Source: Climacium dendroides (Eukaryota; Streptophyta; Bryopsida; Hypnales; Climaciaceae). From it: a DNA stretch of 64,000 nucleotides. A model generated the notes under the pieces. That model did no database searches. It saw only the letters and a list, made by a program, of their open reading frames with translations, and was not told where the DNA came from. Location: the NCBI GenBank assembly GCA_950106755.1, contig CATNNA010000004.1, positions 930,001 to 994,000 of the forward strand, written 5' to 3'. Every line of letters begins with the position of its first letter. The first letter of the stretch is position 1. Of this stretch, positions 10,755 through 22,315 are shown piece by piece. A program made the translations under genes and the position numbers.

Positions 10755-11635
10755 TACCCTCAATGACAGTATTGAGGTAATGGAATTATCCATGAAATGC
10801 TCCGAAATTCACGCCGCAAAAAATGGGCATTGCAAACAACGTTTTGTTACAACTCTCTTCACTAAAAGCACGAGTAACCAATTTCCTATAGTCTCTAGGC
10901 TTACTCGAAAAAAATAACGTCTTCATACATTGAGATGTCACAAACATGGACCTTCAACGACTAGCACCACGTATTTCCTGACATCAATGTGTGCAAAACA
11001 AATTCACTAGCAAACGAGGTCAATGGCAACTAATTTAAATACAAATGTACACCTTCTTTCTAAGAACTCACAAACAAGAAGAAAAATCTTTGCAGACCTG
11101 AACTTGTCAATGTGCTATGTGGATGTGTTACACTTGAAGCGCAAGAGAATAGCAACAACAAAAGAGTCACCTCAGCATGTTTGTGGAAGAAGGCAAGTTC
11201 TGTCAAGTGAACATGCCCGTGGCAGGAGATGGGCAAAAAGTTGGAAAAAGCGGGAACATTTTAGCGGACAATTCCAAATTTCAAATTTCCTGCAAACTCC
11301 TTGATTCCTGGGTGTTCAGTCATTCGCTTGAAGGCGCTTTTGCCATCTTTCTACAAGAAAGATGTGGCTCCACCAATGCATTTTCCAAAAAAAGCTTGTC
11401 CCTACACAAAATTGTTTGCTGTAATTCCACTAGGTTGACTTCTCGGGTCGTGTGCCCATCGATTGCTTAGTATTTTTAGGCCTTTTTTGTTGGCTTATTT
11501 TCTGTCAAGTCCATTTTGGGGTTCTAGGATTCAGGGGCTTGAGGCTATGAATTTTTAGAGGGTTAGGGTTTAGGATATGACAAATGGGTTTTCAATATTT
11601 TGAAGGTTTTAGGGTTCAAGGGGTATGCTTCTGTC
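10755..11635. other. Transposon interior without recognised gene
   Basis: Short open frames (for example 11,023-11,304) have no protein-like motif or conserved composition. Nothing else is recognised. Confidence 0.4.
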
Positions 11636-12225
11636 ATTTCTTCATGCAAATATGGGAGAATGTCGCAATGATGATCAAAAATGGAGAGACTCTTTTATTT
11701 CTTCATGTAGGTTTGGTGGAATAACGTAGCAATGAAGAAAAAGGAAATAGTATTGTTGAATTTATTTGCTATTTATACATGCACGTTTGGTGTAATACTT
11801 GAAATGCACGTTTGTCAATTATTCTCCCATTTTTTCATGCAAGGGTGGTGGAATAACAAAGCAATGAGAAACAAAGAGGAAATATTGTTGCTCAATTTAT
11901 TTGCCATTTATTCACATATGTGTGGTGGAATACTTGAGGAATGGAAAAAGATGGGGAGATAGTATTGCTCAATTACTCTCCCATTTCTTCATGCAAGTGT
12001 GGTGGAATAATGTAGCAATGAAAAAAATGGGGAAATAGTGTTCCTCAATGTATCTGCCATTTTGTGATATACGTGTGATGGAATACCAAAGGAATGAAGA
12101 AAAATGGGGAGATAATGTTGCTCAATTACTCTCCCATTATTTTCTTTATGTAAGTGTGTTGGAATACCATAGCGATGAAAAGAAATGGGGAGATAGTATT
12201 GCTCAATTCATTTGCCATTTTTTTA
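11636..12225. repeat. Minisatellite, about seven degenerate ~85-95-bp units
   Basis: Units share the words CATTTCTTCATGCAAGTGTG, GTGGAATAA, AGCAATGAA, AAATGGGGAGATAGT and GCTCAATT in fixed order. Open frames through the array are a by-product of the repeat. Confidence 0.8.
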
Positions 12226-15200
12226 GGGAAGAGTTGGAGTCTTGGGTTAAAGATAAGGGTTCATGCTTTGGATAATATAATATAACTAGGGGTATGTTCT
12301 ACGTTGTGGGCATTTAAACCCAAAAAATGTGGTGTAGATAAGATATTTCACTTCTAAATTTTTCCTTTTCTTAAATATATAATAACCAGAATAATAACCA
12401 AAAACACCAAAAATAAATAGGTCATTATGAATCATGTAAGCATAGCGTAAAAATGAGCTCCTTCTCATTGATAATATTTTTGGTTTAGTGCTTAACGTGA
12501 CTTAACGTGTCATAATCATTTATTTGGGTATGATTCAAAAGTGGACCACATCAACAAAAATCAGAATTAATTGCAAAATTTGAATACTTGTGAGTTATGA
12601 GATGCAACCTAAAGTAGTAGTAGATCCATAGTTCTCTTAATACCCACCTAATTCATAACATGGTTACGGGCTAATTAACAAGAACTAAAGACTTAAGCAT
12701 ACTAGCATCTTAAATAATAAGTCCAAAATATACTACTAAAATTGATTTCGTTTTTAGAATGAAACATTTCAATTCCAAAGTGGTGTAGTCATTTACAAAG
12801 ATAGAATGGTAGTCGAAATAGTGTACTACGCAAAATAGAATGGTCTCTTCTAAGTGGTTAAATTCATTTATAACTTCCTAAATTGTGTATTAATAGTAAT
12901 TTTATAAGTGCTTTAGTTCTTGAAATCACCGCCTGTCCTTGATTTCTAGGTCTTCCTATGCTCACCTATTACAAATACTCCAATCCAAATTAAATGTCTA
13001 CTTCTTGCCATATAGAAGTAATTGTTTTTGGCTAAATCTTTTTAATTATCTTTACAAAATATAGATGGAACTCTAGAATTCATAAATTGAAGTTCAAATT
13101 ATGAATACATCTAAAAAGTGATTTTTTTTTCAAAAAAATGGATGCATAGAGAAATATTGTACTTCACCAAACATTAACTTTTGAAAGACGTTCAAAGTGC
13201 GATCTGGTTGATGAATGAGAGAGCATGTTCTTTTGTAGGACAGAAATGCAACTATTTGGCCTTGGCATTAAGGATGGAAATGAAAAATCTTCTACAACAT
13301 AAGCTTCTGGATTGTTTAAAATCAATTCTTTTGAGAGTTGTAGAATTTATGATCATTCTCCACATCCATTGACACGTCCGTTTAAGGTTTTATGATGGCC
13401 ATCTTGGATGCAATAATCCATTGTAGTGGCTACTTAACTTCTGGGCCAGGCTTATAGGAGGAGGTTCTAAAATGGTTCAGGCATTAAGAACCACCCCTAC
13501 AAAAGGCTCTAAAGCACTGCACATGGGTGTTGAAATGGAATTAACTTTTTGTGATGAGGAACTAACATCCCATGTGGATGATTTTAGGCTATTGAACAAG
13601 TGAGATGGTTCACTATCATGATCGATTTTACTCACATTAAGAACCAAAATTTGGTAAGGTCTACAAAATGGCTTAAAAATGTCCAAATGATTGAAATAAG
13701 ATGATGAATAGCAAATGAAATATTAAAGAAAATGAAAAAAAAACTGGAAATGAAAAAAAATTAGCTATAAAAAAGAATTTAAGGTTTAGATATGCATGAG
13801 TATTTTTCACACTAAATACCTCTCGGTACAGAGAGCACATTTTTAGCATTCCACCCATGTAGACCAAATGAGTACGAGTGATAAATTTTTAATAAATGCT
13901 TAATTTAAGAAAAATCCGCCTTGTCTAGAGTGGCTTGTCGTTTCATTCATTCATTGGTTGCATCTGCTATTTTTTGGGGCAAGCATATAAGGTAGAACAA
14001 CCCATTATGGACCTTTTATCCATTACGGACCCCTAGGAACGAGCCCATTACAGTTTTCTTCCAGATTTTTAGATTCTGACTGCAATCAATGTCTTAGCTA
14101 ACTAGAATGGGGTGATTAGGGACTGCAATAGGAACTTCCAGCATTTTAGGGTTAATTCACTATGAAAAGTGACTTTTTCAGACCTTCCATGTTAGAAAAT
14201 ATTTTGACTGCATTACGTGAGTAAGATGAGTATTATGGGTATAGTTTTTGTTGGTTATGGAGGGTTTAGGGTCTTTTAGGCCATGATGGACTGAGCACTT
14301 CAAAAATTCATAAGAAATTCACACTTAGTTTGTTGAAAAAATATATTTTCAATTGCTCTCGCCATTTCTATCGCTTGTCTTTATGTGAGAAAAAAAGTAA
14401 AAAATTTCAGTAATGAACTAAGGACAAACGCCCCATTTGGCCCGTAATGGGCTGTTTTACCTTACATGAAATAAATAAATCTTTAAATTCTCTTCCACTA
14501 CAAAAAAGGACAAAATATATTAAAGTCCTCCAAGATCTCCAAATGGCCTAATTTCCTTTGGGTCAACACTTTCAAGACCTTCTACCTTAGGTAAATCATA
14601 GGCAGGTTTGGGTATTGTAAGGGGAGGTTTGGGTACTACTGCAGGAGGTTCGGAAATGCAGGACCACGTTCGAGTATGCCGAGCGCGAGGTTCGTGGAGT
14701 TGTCGTCGACCTCCTTGGGCGGCGTAGGTTTCCAAATGCTGCGACTTCTGCGGTGCGTCTCTCGACTTCTGTTTGCGTGAGTTGTGTGCACAATTGCGTT
14801 TTAGGGTTGCTGAAATTGTGATCGATTGCGTTTTCAATTGGTGTAGGGAGGTTTACAAGGGATGTGTGAGTTGTGTGAGCTCCATTTCGCAAGTGCATTG
14901 AGGGTTTAGGGTGAGGAAGCTGAGCTCCATTCCGCGAGTTTTAGGGTTTAGGCTGAGCTTTATTTCGTGAATTCTATCGAGAACTGCTAGGAACCGCGAG
15001 TTCAATTGGAAGCAACAACAATCCATTTTGTGATTTCAATCTGGTTTTTCGGTGCTTTGCAAGGTATGAGGTTGATGTTGTGACTTGTGAACTCCATCCT
15101 ACAAGTTGATTTAGGGTGTACAATGAGTGACCGAGTACTTCCACAAGGTCAAGGATTAATGTTTTCAATCTATGCACGCTTGTTTTTGAAGGCTAGTGCT

Positions 15201-16186
15201 TGTGAGTGTATTAGGGAGCGCTTATATTTTTGTGTGTGCTTGTTTTTACGGGCTTCTGCTTTTGTTTCGCAGCAATTGTTTTTCAACGCTTTTGTTTGTT
15301 TTTCTAAGCGCTCATGCTGTTGTGGGCTTCAGCTTCTGTGTACCACACTAGTCCCAGTAGAATGGTTTAGGTCTGTATTTGGGAGCGATTGTTTTCCAAC
15401 GCTTTTGTTTGTATTTATAAGCGCTGATGATTTTGTGAGCTTCTTCTTCTACGTGCCACAATGGTCCCAGCGGAGTGGTTTACCTTTGATGGCTCTTTTT
15501 TGGGGTCACATGTCTAGTTTGTCTAGTTTGTGAACGCTTGTTGTTTCGACCGATTGTTTGCTTTATTGATTGTTGCGGACTGATCATGTTCAGGGTTTTG
15601 GTGCCACCGTCTGGAAGGGAGGGGCACAAGATTGTTGAAATTGAGAAGTGTCATCACCTGTTCTTGAAGCAACGTCAAGCCACGAGTTTGCGATAGCTGC
15701 TCCCAATCTCTCCTTCTAGTATAGGTAAATTCAGTTTGTGAACCCTTCCTATTGTGGTTGAGGACTTGAGGGTGTTCAATTTTGTAGTTGCACTTGTTTT
15801 AATTTGAATTTAAATTTATAGAGATGTGAGGATACCTCTATAAGCAGTGTAAGACCTGAAGTACCCGTTTTGGATTCCAGGTTGTAGTTCGTAGTGTCTT
15901 ACACGGTTTGTCGCTTGAATTCTGCATATTCACATCGTCTCCATGTCGTGCACCTTACATTTCTCTAATGAAATTGCAGTGTACATGGCATTTTCAGAAT
16001 TTGAAGGGTACGTTGAGCATCTGAAGTTTAAAGTTGACACAGGAGGCGCCTTCCAACTCCCAGGTTTGTCCACTGAAGTACAGAAACAAAAAGCTAATTC
16101 TTTCCATCATGCAAGCATTTAGGGTTTAGATGCGGAAATTAGGGTTTTCACACAATGGCGTAGTCAAGTCCACGGCAAAAGTCAGG
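12226..16186. other. Transposon interior: spacer with short repeats
   Basis: AT-rich sequence to about 14,500, then a more GC-rich stretch. A 105-residue minus-strand frame at 14,837-14,520 has a Pro-rich end (PKPPLTIPKPAYDLP) but no recognised domain and is left uncalled. Telobox-like TTTAGGG words cluster at 14,884-14,950 and 16,118. At 15,170-15,500 a 113-bp repeat (AACGCTTTTGTTTGT ... AAGCGCT ... GTCCCAG) appears about twice; the plus-strand frame through it has low-complexity Phe/Cys/Leu composition and is not called. The region could hold the promoter and leader of the plus-strand gene. Confidence 0.4.
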
Positions 16187-16652
16187 GTTATCCTTGAGTC
16201 GAGGATAACCTGGGATACTTCACCGCTATCCAGACTTCATAGGTACCTGTGAAGTATCCCTGGTTATCCTCGACTCGAGGATAACTTGGAAGTAATTGAT
16301 GTTACCCACTAGAGGGAAGCAAACAATCATTCATAGAAGACGATCATCAGCTCGTCTCTAAAAAAACAAAACTGAACTCAAATGGAGGATAACCTGAGAT
16401 ACTTGAACGCTACCACGACATCATAGGTACCTGTGAAGTATCCCTGGTTATCCTCGACTTGAGGATAACTTGGAAGTAATCGATGTTACCCACTAGAGGG
16501 AAGCAATCAATCCTTCATAGAAGACAATCATCAGATCGTTTCTAAAAAACAAAACTGAAATGCAATGGAGGATAACCTGAGATACTTCAACGCTATCCCG
16601 ACATCATAGGTACCTGTGAAGTATCCCTGATTATCCTTGAGTCGAGGATAAC
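16187..16652. repeat. Tandem ~183-bp units with nested palindromes
   Basis: Full palindromes GTTATCCTCGA-C-TCGAGGATAAC or close variants start at 16,187, 16,263, 16,447 and 16,630. Half copies (GGAGGATAACC) are at 16,384 and 16,566. The period is 182-184 bases. In the first unit the stretch 16,187-16,285 is itself one large inverted repeat: each half carries a palindrome plus GGGATACTTCAC or its complement around a loop near CATAGGTACC. The array stands 0.4 kb upstream of the plus-strand gene. Confidence 0.85.
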
Positions 16653-17068
16653 TACTACGAAGAAAACAATTATTTATAGAAGACGATCATCAAATCGTCG
16701 CCAGAAAAAAAACTGAACTACAATTGAGGTAAAGAACAATATTTTCCAAAAGGAACCATTATTCATCAAAAAAGAAAAAAACATAAAAAAACAATTGTAT
16801 CATCGAACCATTGATACAGCACACAAAACATAAAAACAACATTCTCTAGTAGCCTCGTACGTCCTCAATGTACCATTCATATGAAATGACCATTGAAATT
16901 CACAGCTAGTGCTAAGATTCCCCATACACCAGTTATCGTCGAGTCGACGATGCTATGTCCAATTATGCGATTTTTACTACAATACATAAATAGGACGTCC
17001 TTTGGAAATTGAGTGTAGATACCTGAAACTAAATGCCAATCATGCACATCTTCTGACAAGACCTGAGA
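16653..17068. other. Upstream region of the ParB-like gene
   Basis: A-rich, with one further palindrome (GTTATCGTCGAGTCGACGAT) at 16,932-16,954. No TATA box was confidently identified. Confidence 0.4.
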
Positions 17069-18480
17069 ATGGATTCGGAAGACGCATATGACTATTCAGT
17101 GACAAAGCACCACCTAGAACCTTGCGTCAATCCTATCAAAGATGGACCCTTCATTTCGGAAATGGAAGATAGCTACGGCAAACTATTCCAGCTTAAATCG
17201 CATATTGCAAGCTGGAATTTTGGTGTGAACCGATGGAAAGACTACGTCTTTCTCCGGTACAAAGTCTCCAGGCAGCCAGGTTACCTTGTGTGGAATTTGA
17301 ATGAAAAGGTGATATTCATAGATGCTCACCACAACAACTATGTTGTGATCGTTCTACGTGAGGTAGATGATGGTGGAAAAGCTAGAAAATATTGTCACTC
17401 AATAGTGCTGAATGTCAACTCAAATCAGGCAGAGTTTGACCTTGAAAACCTCATGACTTTATTGGAGGGCTCTGAAATGGAGTCCCTCAATCAACAGTTT
17501 ATAGATAGTGGATACCTTCCATGGAAAACCGGGACCGCCAAAGCTACTGCAACCAAGCTGAGCCTGATCTTCCAGACATTGGATAGGTACGCTTTGTCAA
17601 ACATTCAAGTTCCTCCGATTGTAGGAGGTCAAATACGTAATATTCAACAACACGAATCGATTGGAAAGCGGACCATGTCATCTGGAAGCAGAGGAGGAAG
17701 AAGTAGGGGGACACAACCTAGTTAACCCCTGCCCGAGACTCAAACTCAGGATTGCATTAATCCAGCCCTACACCACCAAGTAAGAGAAGAAAGAGGAGTT
17801 TAGTGGGAGGTGCCACGGGTGCAAGTAGCTCGGGGTTTGCATTGACATCAGTTGGAACTCAATTAGAAGAACCGATGGAAGAGTTCCAGAGGCACGCTAT
17901 CATTCAAAGGGAGTTTTGGGCAGAACATAATCAGTGTTTTCTCTTTGATCAAAACACTGTTAGTGTGGACATAAAGCAATGCATAATTGCGAAAGAACAA
18001 TACATAATCCATGCACTGCAAGACGACATGGTTAAGTTTGTGAAAGAGCAGCTCATCCAACTCATTGACATCAAGCAGTGCCAGAAAGTATACTTGACAC
18101 CAGTGGACCAAAATAAACAACTCTTGAAAATGAAACCCCAGAAGTGGGAAGACATTGAAAATGGCCAGTTCATGATTATCAATGGCCAACACAGTATAAC
18201 AGCATCCAAGGAGCTTCAGAAGCAAGGATGTGGTGAAAGCAGGCGTGTGGAACTGCAGAGGTGGGACGCATACATTGTTTGGACGTTGGACCCAAACAAA
18301 CTTCGACACATTTCACGCTTCTACAATGCAACAAACCACCTAGATCATGCGCAGCCAACGTGGGGGAATCAGATAATCAGCTGTAGGAACATCTGGATTG
18401 CCTGCAAGCGTCCCACTCTTGAGTTGACCAATCATGTGGTACGACAGAACAAGGCTGTGTACAATCCACTGAACTACAAG
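17069..18480 (+). pseudogene. Exon 1 of the large transposon gene: unknown N-terminus plus ParB-like domain
   Basis: Starts at ATG 17,069. The first ~215 residues match nothing I recognise and end in a Gly/Arg/Ser-rich tract. An in-frame TAA at 17,723-17,725 and a frame change by about 17,770 lead into a second frame with a basic PSKRRKRS segment (17,776-17,799, NLS-like). The following ~230 residues contain VYLTPVDQNK, WEDIENGQFMIINGQHSIT (INGQHS at 18,178-18,195), then ISRFYNATNHLDHAQPTW and CRNIWIACKRP. The GQHS...A pattern after a VxxTPVD strand resembles the ParB/Srx and DGQHR fold, with Ser instead of the usual Arg. In bacteria and phages this fold is a nuclease or CTPase and is often coupled to DNA methylases. 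The exon ends at CAAG|GTGAGT (18,480/18,481). The ParB-like call is by motif only. Confidence 0.62.
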
Positions 18481-18668
18481 GTGAGTGAGAATATACCATC
18501 ATCGTCGACTCGACGATACCTGCTGCATGACTACATTGAATTCTTTCAGTCTTGTATTCATTGGTAAGATTTTTTAATTATAATTAGAACTCAATTTCAT
18601 CATGGATTCAATGTTTTTATTTAAACATTCTTTCTCTCTTCCCTTATTTTTCCATCACCTCTTTTTGC
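18481..18668 (+). other. Intron 1 of the large transposon gene (phase 0), containing a palindrome
   Basis: GTGAGT donor at 18,481 and TTTTTGCAG acceptor ending at 18,668. Codons AAG and AGC meet without interruption, giving NYK-SFTD. A copy of the transposon palindrome (ATCGTCGACTCGACGAT) lies at 18,500-18,517 inside the intron. Confidence 0.75.
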
Positions 18669-21600
18669 AGAGCTTTACCGATGCAGTTGTAGATCGTTTC
18701 CAGAATATTAATCCTAAAGGAGACGGTGCAACAATAAGGGGGCTACCGGACCTCAAGAACAAAATCCAGATAATAACCCTCTCGGATGAGTTGAGGGATC
18801 ACTGGAAACTCTTTCTGACAAAGCATGGTGAAGGCGAGCTCATTGACCCAGCTACCCTTAAAATGTATAAGGAAAATAAGGGGTACAAGTTGAAGCCTAC
18901 TAGATTACGAAGGGAATTCTTTAAACATGCTGGCCATTTTACTGACCAGGATTTTGGAAAACAGGCACAGCATCTGCTTGGGATAACTCCTGGTCGGGCT
19001 GCAGCTTATCCCAAGCTTTCAGTTTCAAAAATGAAGGTGTTAGCAGTGGACAATATGACAAGTACGGACTGGACTGAGCGAAGGAAAAGAAAAAAAATCG
19101 TGATTCAGGACTTGATGAGCATCAAACCTAACTTAAAGCTTCTAGACAGCCGGAAGGACATAATTGATGACCGGTGGAGGTCTTGGAAGTCTCGCCATCG
19201 ATTCTCATCTGCTACATGGGATTTCCTCCTTTCACACATCAAGGCCGACTACTTCAAGAGGCGCTTACGGAATGATGCATGGCTAAAGCGGGTGTCGGAC
19301 CTAGGAAAAGATTTTCCAGACATTCTGCATATAAACAATCGCTTCATGAGGCTAAAATACAGTCTTCTTGAATTGAGCGGTGGAGTGGAGATGCGCGGAA
19401 TGGATGTCTCGGCGAAGGCACTTGTCACCACTAACCGATTCACTTATTGCCGTCGAGAGGTGAATCTTGCAGTGGTTGACACTAGAGAAGTCCCTCGATC
19501 AAAACCCATAGCAGTCGAGGCAGCCATAGATCCATTTCTGGACTTCTTGGACGACAAGCTAGAGCCAAGTATGAGTGCAGCCAACATTTGGCTTTTCATA
19601 TTACGTGATAGTGAGGATCTTAGCGCGGTTGTTAGCTTCGCTTACTTGAACATGGCGGAGTACGACATACTGAAGTTCAAGTACATCCCATGCAAAGCGG
19701 AAATGCTCAACAACGTGACGAACCGAGGCGCCGCCCCAGATGTGCCTCTTCTCTTCTTCTTCAAGAAAGAGAACGAATTCGCTTCATCTGTACGGGATTT
19801 CATGAAGCCAGAGTATCGAGTGCCTTCGGGAACTTGTCCTTATTACAAGGATGCGCACAGGAATACAGAATGCAAGTGGAGAATTCACCCCGCTGAACTC
19901 CAAATGGAGTTCTATTTCGAGATCCTTCAAGCATTTGCAATCCCTGGCGAGAACGTGCTTGGAATTTATACCGGAGTCAAGCTCATGCTTGCTGCAAAAG
20001 TATGTCACGTTAACATTGTCATTTACTATCATCGACTCGAGCATAATGGTCAATTTGTGGAGTGGATTTGTTAGGCTAGGGTAGTTCATGAAATCTATTG
20101 AGCAATTGTCACAATTACCCTCGACTCAACGATAATTAGCTATTTTGTATAGTCTGTTTTCCTATCATGTTCTTGTCTTTGCTCTTCATACAAAACAAAG
20201 GATGTAGGATGCTCTTGTTATCCTCGACACGACGATAACCTCTCCTTGCTCCCCTACGACACACTGATATCCTCTTCGCTTGATTAAGATGTTTGGGGCA
20301 TTCTTCTATGGTTACATCGACAAGCACGATGCAAAGGGATATAAAAGTATATCATACTTTGCAGATAAACTCGACAAGAATGACTTCATGCATTCAAACT
20401 TGCCGTACTTGCTCACGTATGTCCACCCCCCTCGTTGTGGACCCGTCATGGTGTTGTCTGACTCGCCTCCATCGCCTCCCATGACACTGGAATCACCTGT
20501 TGGGACCTCCGTGACGGAAAATCGAGTGCAGATTGAAGACCTCGTTAGCTCCGATCCGGGATTAGACGGAATAAACGAGTTCGGAACAAATACGTTCCAA
20601 ATGTGTGCGTGGTTGTCCTCGGTGTCGATGCCAACTCTGGATCCGACTAATGATCCCGTCACCTCTGAGAATTTGAACATCCAACCTTCCTCTCTTGGAT
20701 TGGTAGACGTGTTTGGTGTGTCTTCCGAGGATGAACCTGTCCAACCTCCTTGTAATGAATCACAGGCACTCGCGGGTGTGGATTCTATTGCGCGTCATAT
20801 CGTCGAGGATATTGAATCAGACACGGAATTTGAGAAGATGATGGAGGACGACGCAAGGAGGGCTGAAAATGTTGGGGATGTCGGCCGAGCAAGGGTGGAA
20901 GAGAATGTTGGGGCGGATGATGAACTCATAGTTGATGCCCATGTTTCCAACTTGCCCAACTTCATTGACCTGGGCAGTGATGATGATGTTGCGGATCATC
21001 TTCGAGAATCTGATGACGATGAAGAAAACGACGATGGCGCTCCCAAACAAAAGGAAATGAAGGCACTGCTCTTGCCCACGGGTTCCATCATTAAGGTGGA
21101 GAAGGACTATTGGAGGCTAGAAGAGGAGAAGAGGACCAAAAGAATTGAACGAATAGCAACAAGGGCGGCAAGGGACAAAGAGTTGGCCGATGCAAATGCA
21201 AAAATAATGGAGTTGCAGATAAAGTCGCAAGCCGAAATCTCGGATCTATCGTCCTAGTTTGAGCAACTCAAGCAGCTCCTGTCATCCCAGTCTAGTCAAC
21301 AACCTGGAAATCCCTTGGTTGTATCCCAGGCTGGGCCTTCACATCCTCCACTACCTGTTTCTACATCACCAATCGTGCAGGAACTGGTTGCTGGGCTCCC
21401 TCATCCTCATGTCAATGATAATGACGGTGGTCTCGCAGTGACACCGGAAGATGTCGTTGTTTGCACACCAACTTTGCAAGTGCCAAGGATATCTTCGCCA
21501 ATCCCTTCAGCATTTGAAGTTGTTGTTCTGGAGCCACGAATTGTTGTACAAGATGCAGGACATCATCCTCGTGTCGATGATGCTAATCGTGTTGCAGAGG

Positions 21601-21797
21601 TCCCAGCAGTTTCGATTGAAAAAACCTCCGTCCATGAGTCGGCGAAGGTTGTTGTGGAACGCCATTCTCCCTCCTTTGATGAAGAGGAGGAGAAGGTGGA
21701 CTACGGCGAGGGCGAAGAAGATCTTCAAGAGAAAGGTCCTTCTTCTAAGCCCGCTGAGGGGGAAGACAATGCCACCCAGGCGGGTGGATCTTCGCAG
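18669..21797 (+). pseudogene. Exons 2-3 of the large transposon gene: methyltransferase-like region and acidic coiled coil
   Basis: Exon 2 (18,669-19,999) continues in phase with SFTDAVVDRF and runs about 440 residues. Its end, FEILQAFAIPGENVLGIYTG, joins across intron 2 (20,000-20,288; GTATGT donor; phase 0) to MFGAFFYGYI. A helix, then PGxxVLxxYTG, then AAKMFGxFxYGYI, is the layout of motif I at the C-terminus of beta-class N4/N6 DNA methyltransferases, but the FxGxG loop is altered and no clear DPPY motif is seen. It is probably a degenerate or catalytically dead relative. Exon 3 (20,289-21,797) is Ser/Asp/Glu-rich with a coiled coil (KDYWRLEEEKRTKRIERIAT, ~21,100-21,240). It crosses an in-frame TAG at 21,255-21,257 within a Gln-rich helix and ends at TCGCAG|GTAAAC. 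Palindromes lie in intron 2 at about 20,025, 20,113 and 20,217. Confidence 0.55.
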
Positions 21798-22315
21798 GTA
21801 AACTCCTCAAATCCAAAGTATTAATCCAAGGTAGAGAGTCTGATAGTCGTTTGTTATTGTGGATGTTTGGGATGCGGTGCGCATGAACTGTCGACTCTTA
21901 TTTGTATTCATGATGCTTGAGAGGATGGCGTGCCTATCCTTGAATGAATTGCGCGGACAGAACTTGTGTCCATGGGCGACATGTGTGTAGAATAGTATAG
22001 CGTAGGCCTCAATGCGCAGTCTTGACGACCCATACTTAAAAGAAATTTTGACATGTATTTTATAATCTACCTTAAATAAAGTATAAGCATTTCAATAGAT
22101 TGTGTACAATGATGCCTAATTGAACCGATCAGTCCATGTGTTCATGCTCAGCTCAATACACATAGAAATGTGCAACGTCCGGTACCAATGAAAGCACTCC
22201 CTCGCGGGAGTCCCTAGTCAATTAGTGGAATGAAATGCATCTATTCGCTTACTGGTTCTCCCACTTCTGCATTTATTCAGGTAACTCCAATTCTCATTTG
22301 TTTTGCTTTGATCAG
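21798..22315 (+). other. Intron 3 of the large transposon gene (phase 0)
   Basis: Donor CAG|GTAAAC at 21,797/21,798 and acceptor TTTGATCAG ending at 22,315. The flanking codons join in phase (SSQ-VALEGQ), which supports fusion of the coiled-coil part to the phosphatase-like part. Confidence 0.65.

Noticed and set aside
14520..14898. Minus-strand proline-rich ORF as a captured host gene
   Set aside because: No recognised domain, overlapping frame of similar length, and no promoter or splice evidence.
14884..14950. Interstitial telomere array
   Set aside because: Only a few TTTAGGG words in a GC-rich context, not tandem; better seen as telobox-like motifs.
15087..15533. A 148-residue membrane-like protein
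   Set aside because: The Phe/Cys/Leu-rich frame runs through a 113-bp tandem repeat and has no family resemblance.
10061..16652. CRISPR array
   Set aside because: Repeats are palindromes within long tandem units, the spacers are themselves repeated, and the context is eukaryotic.
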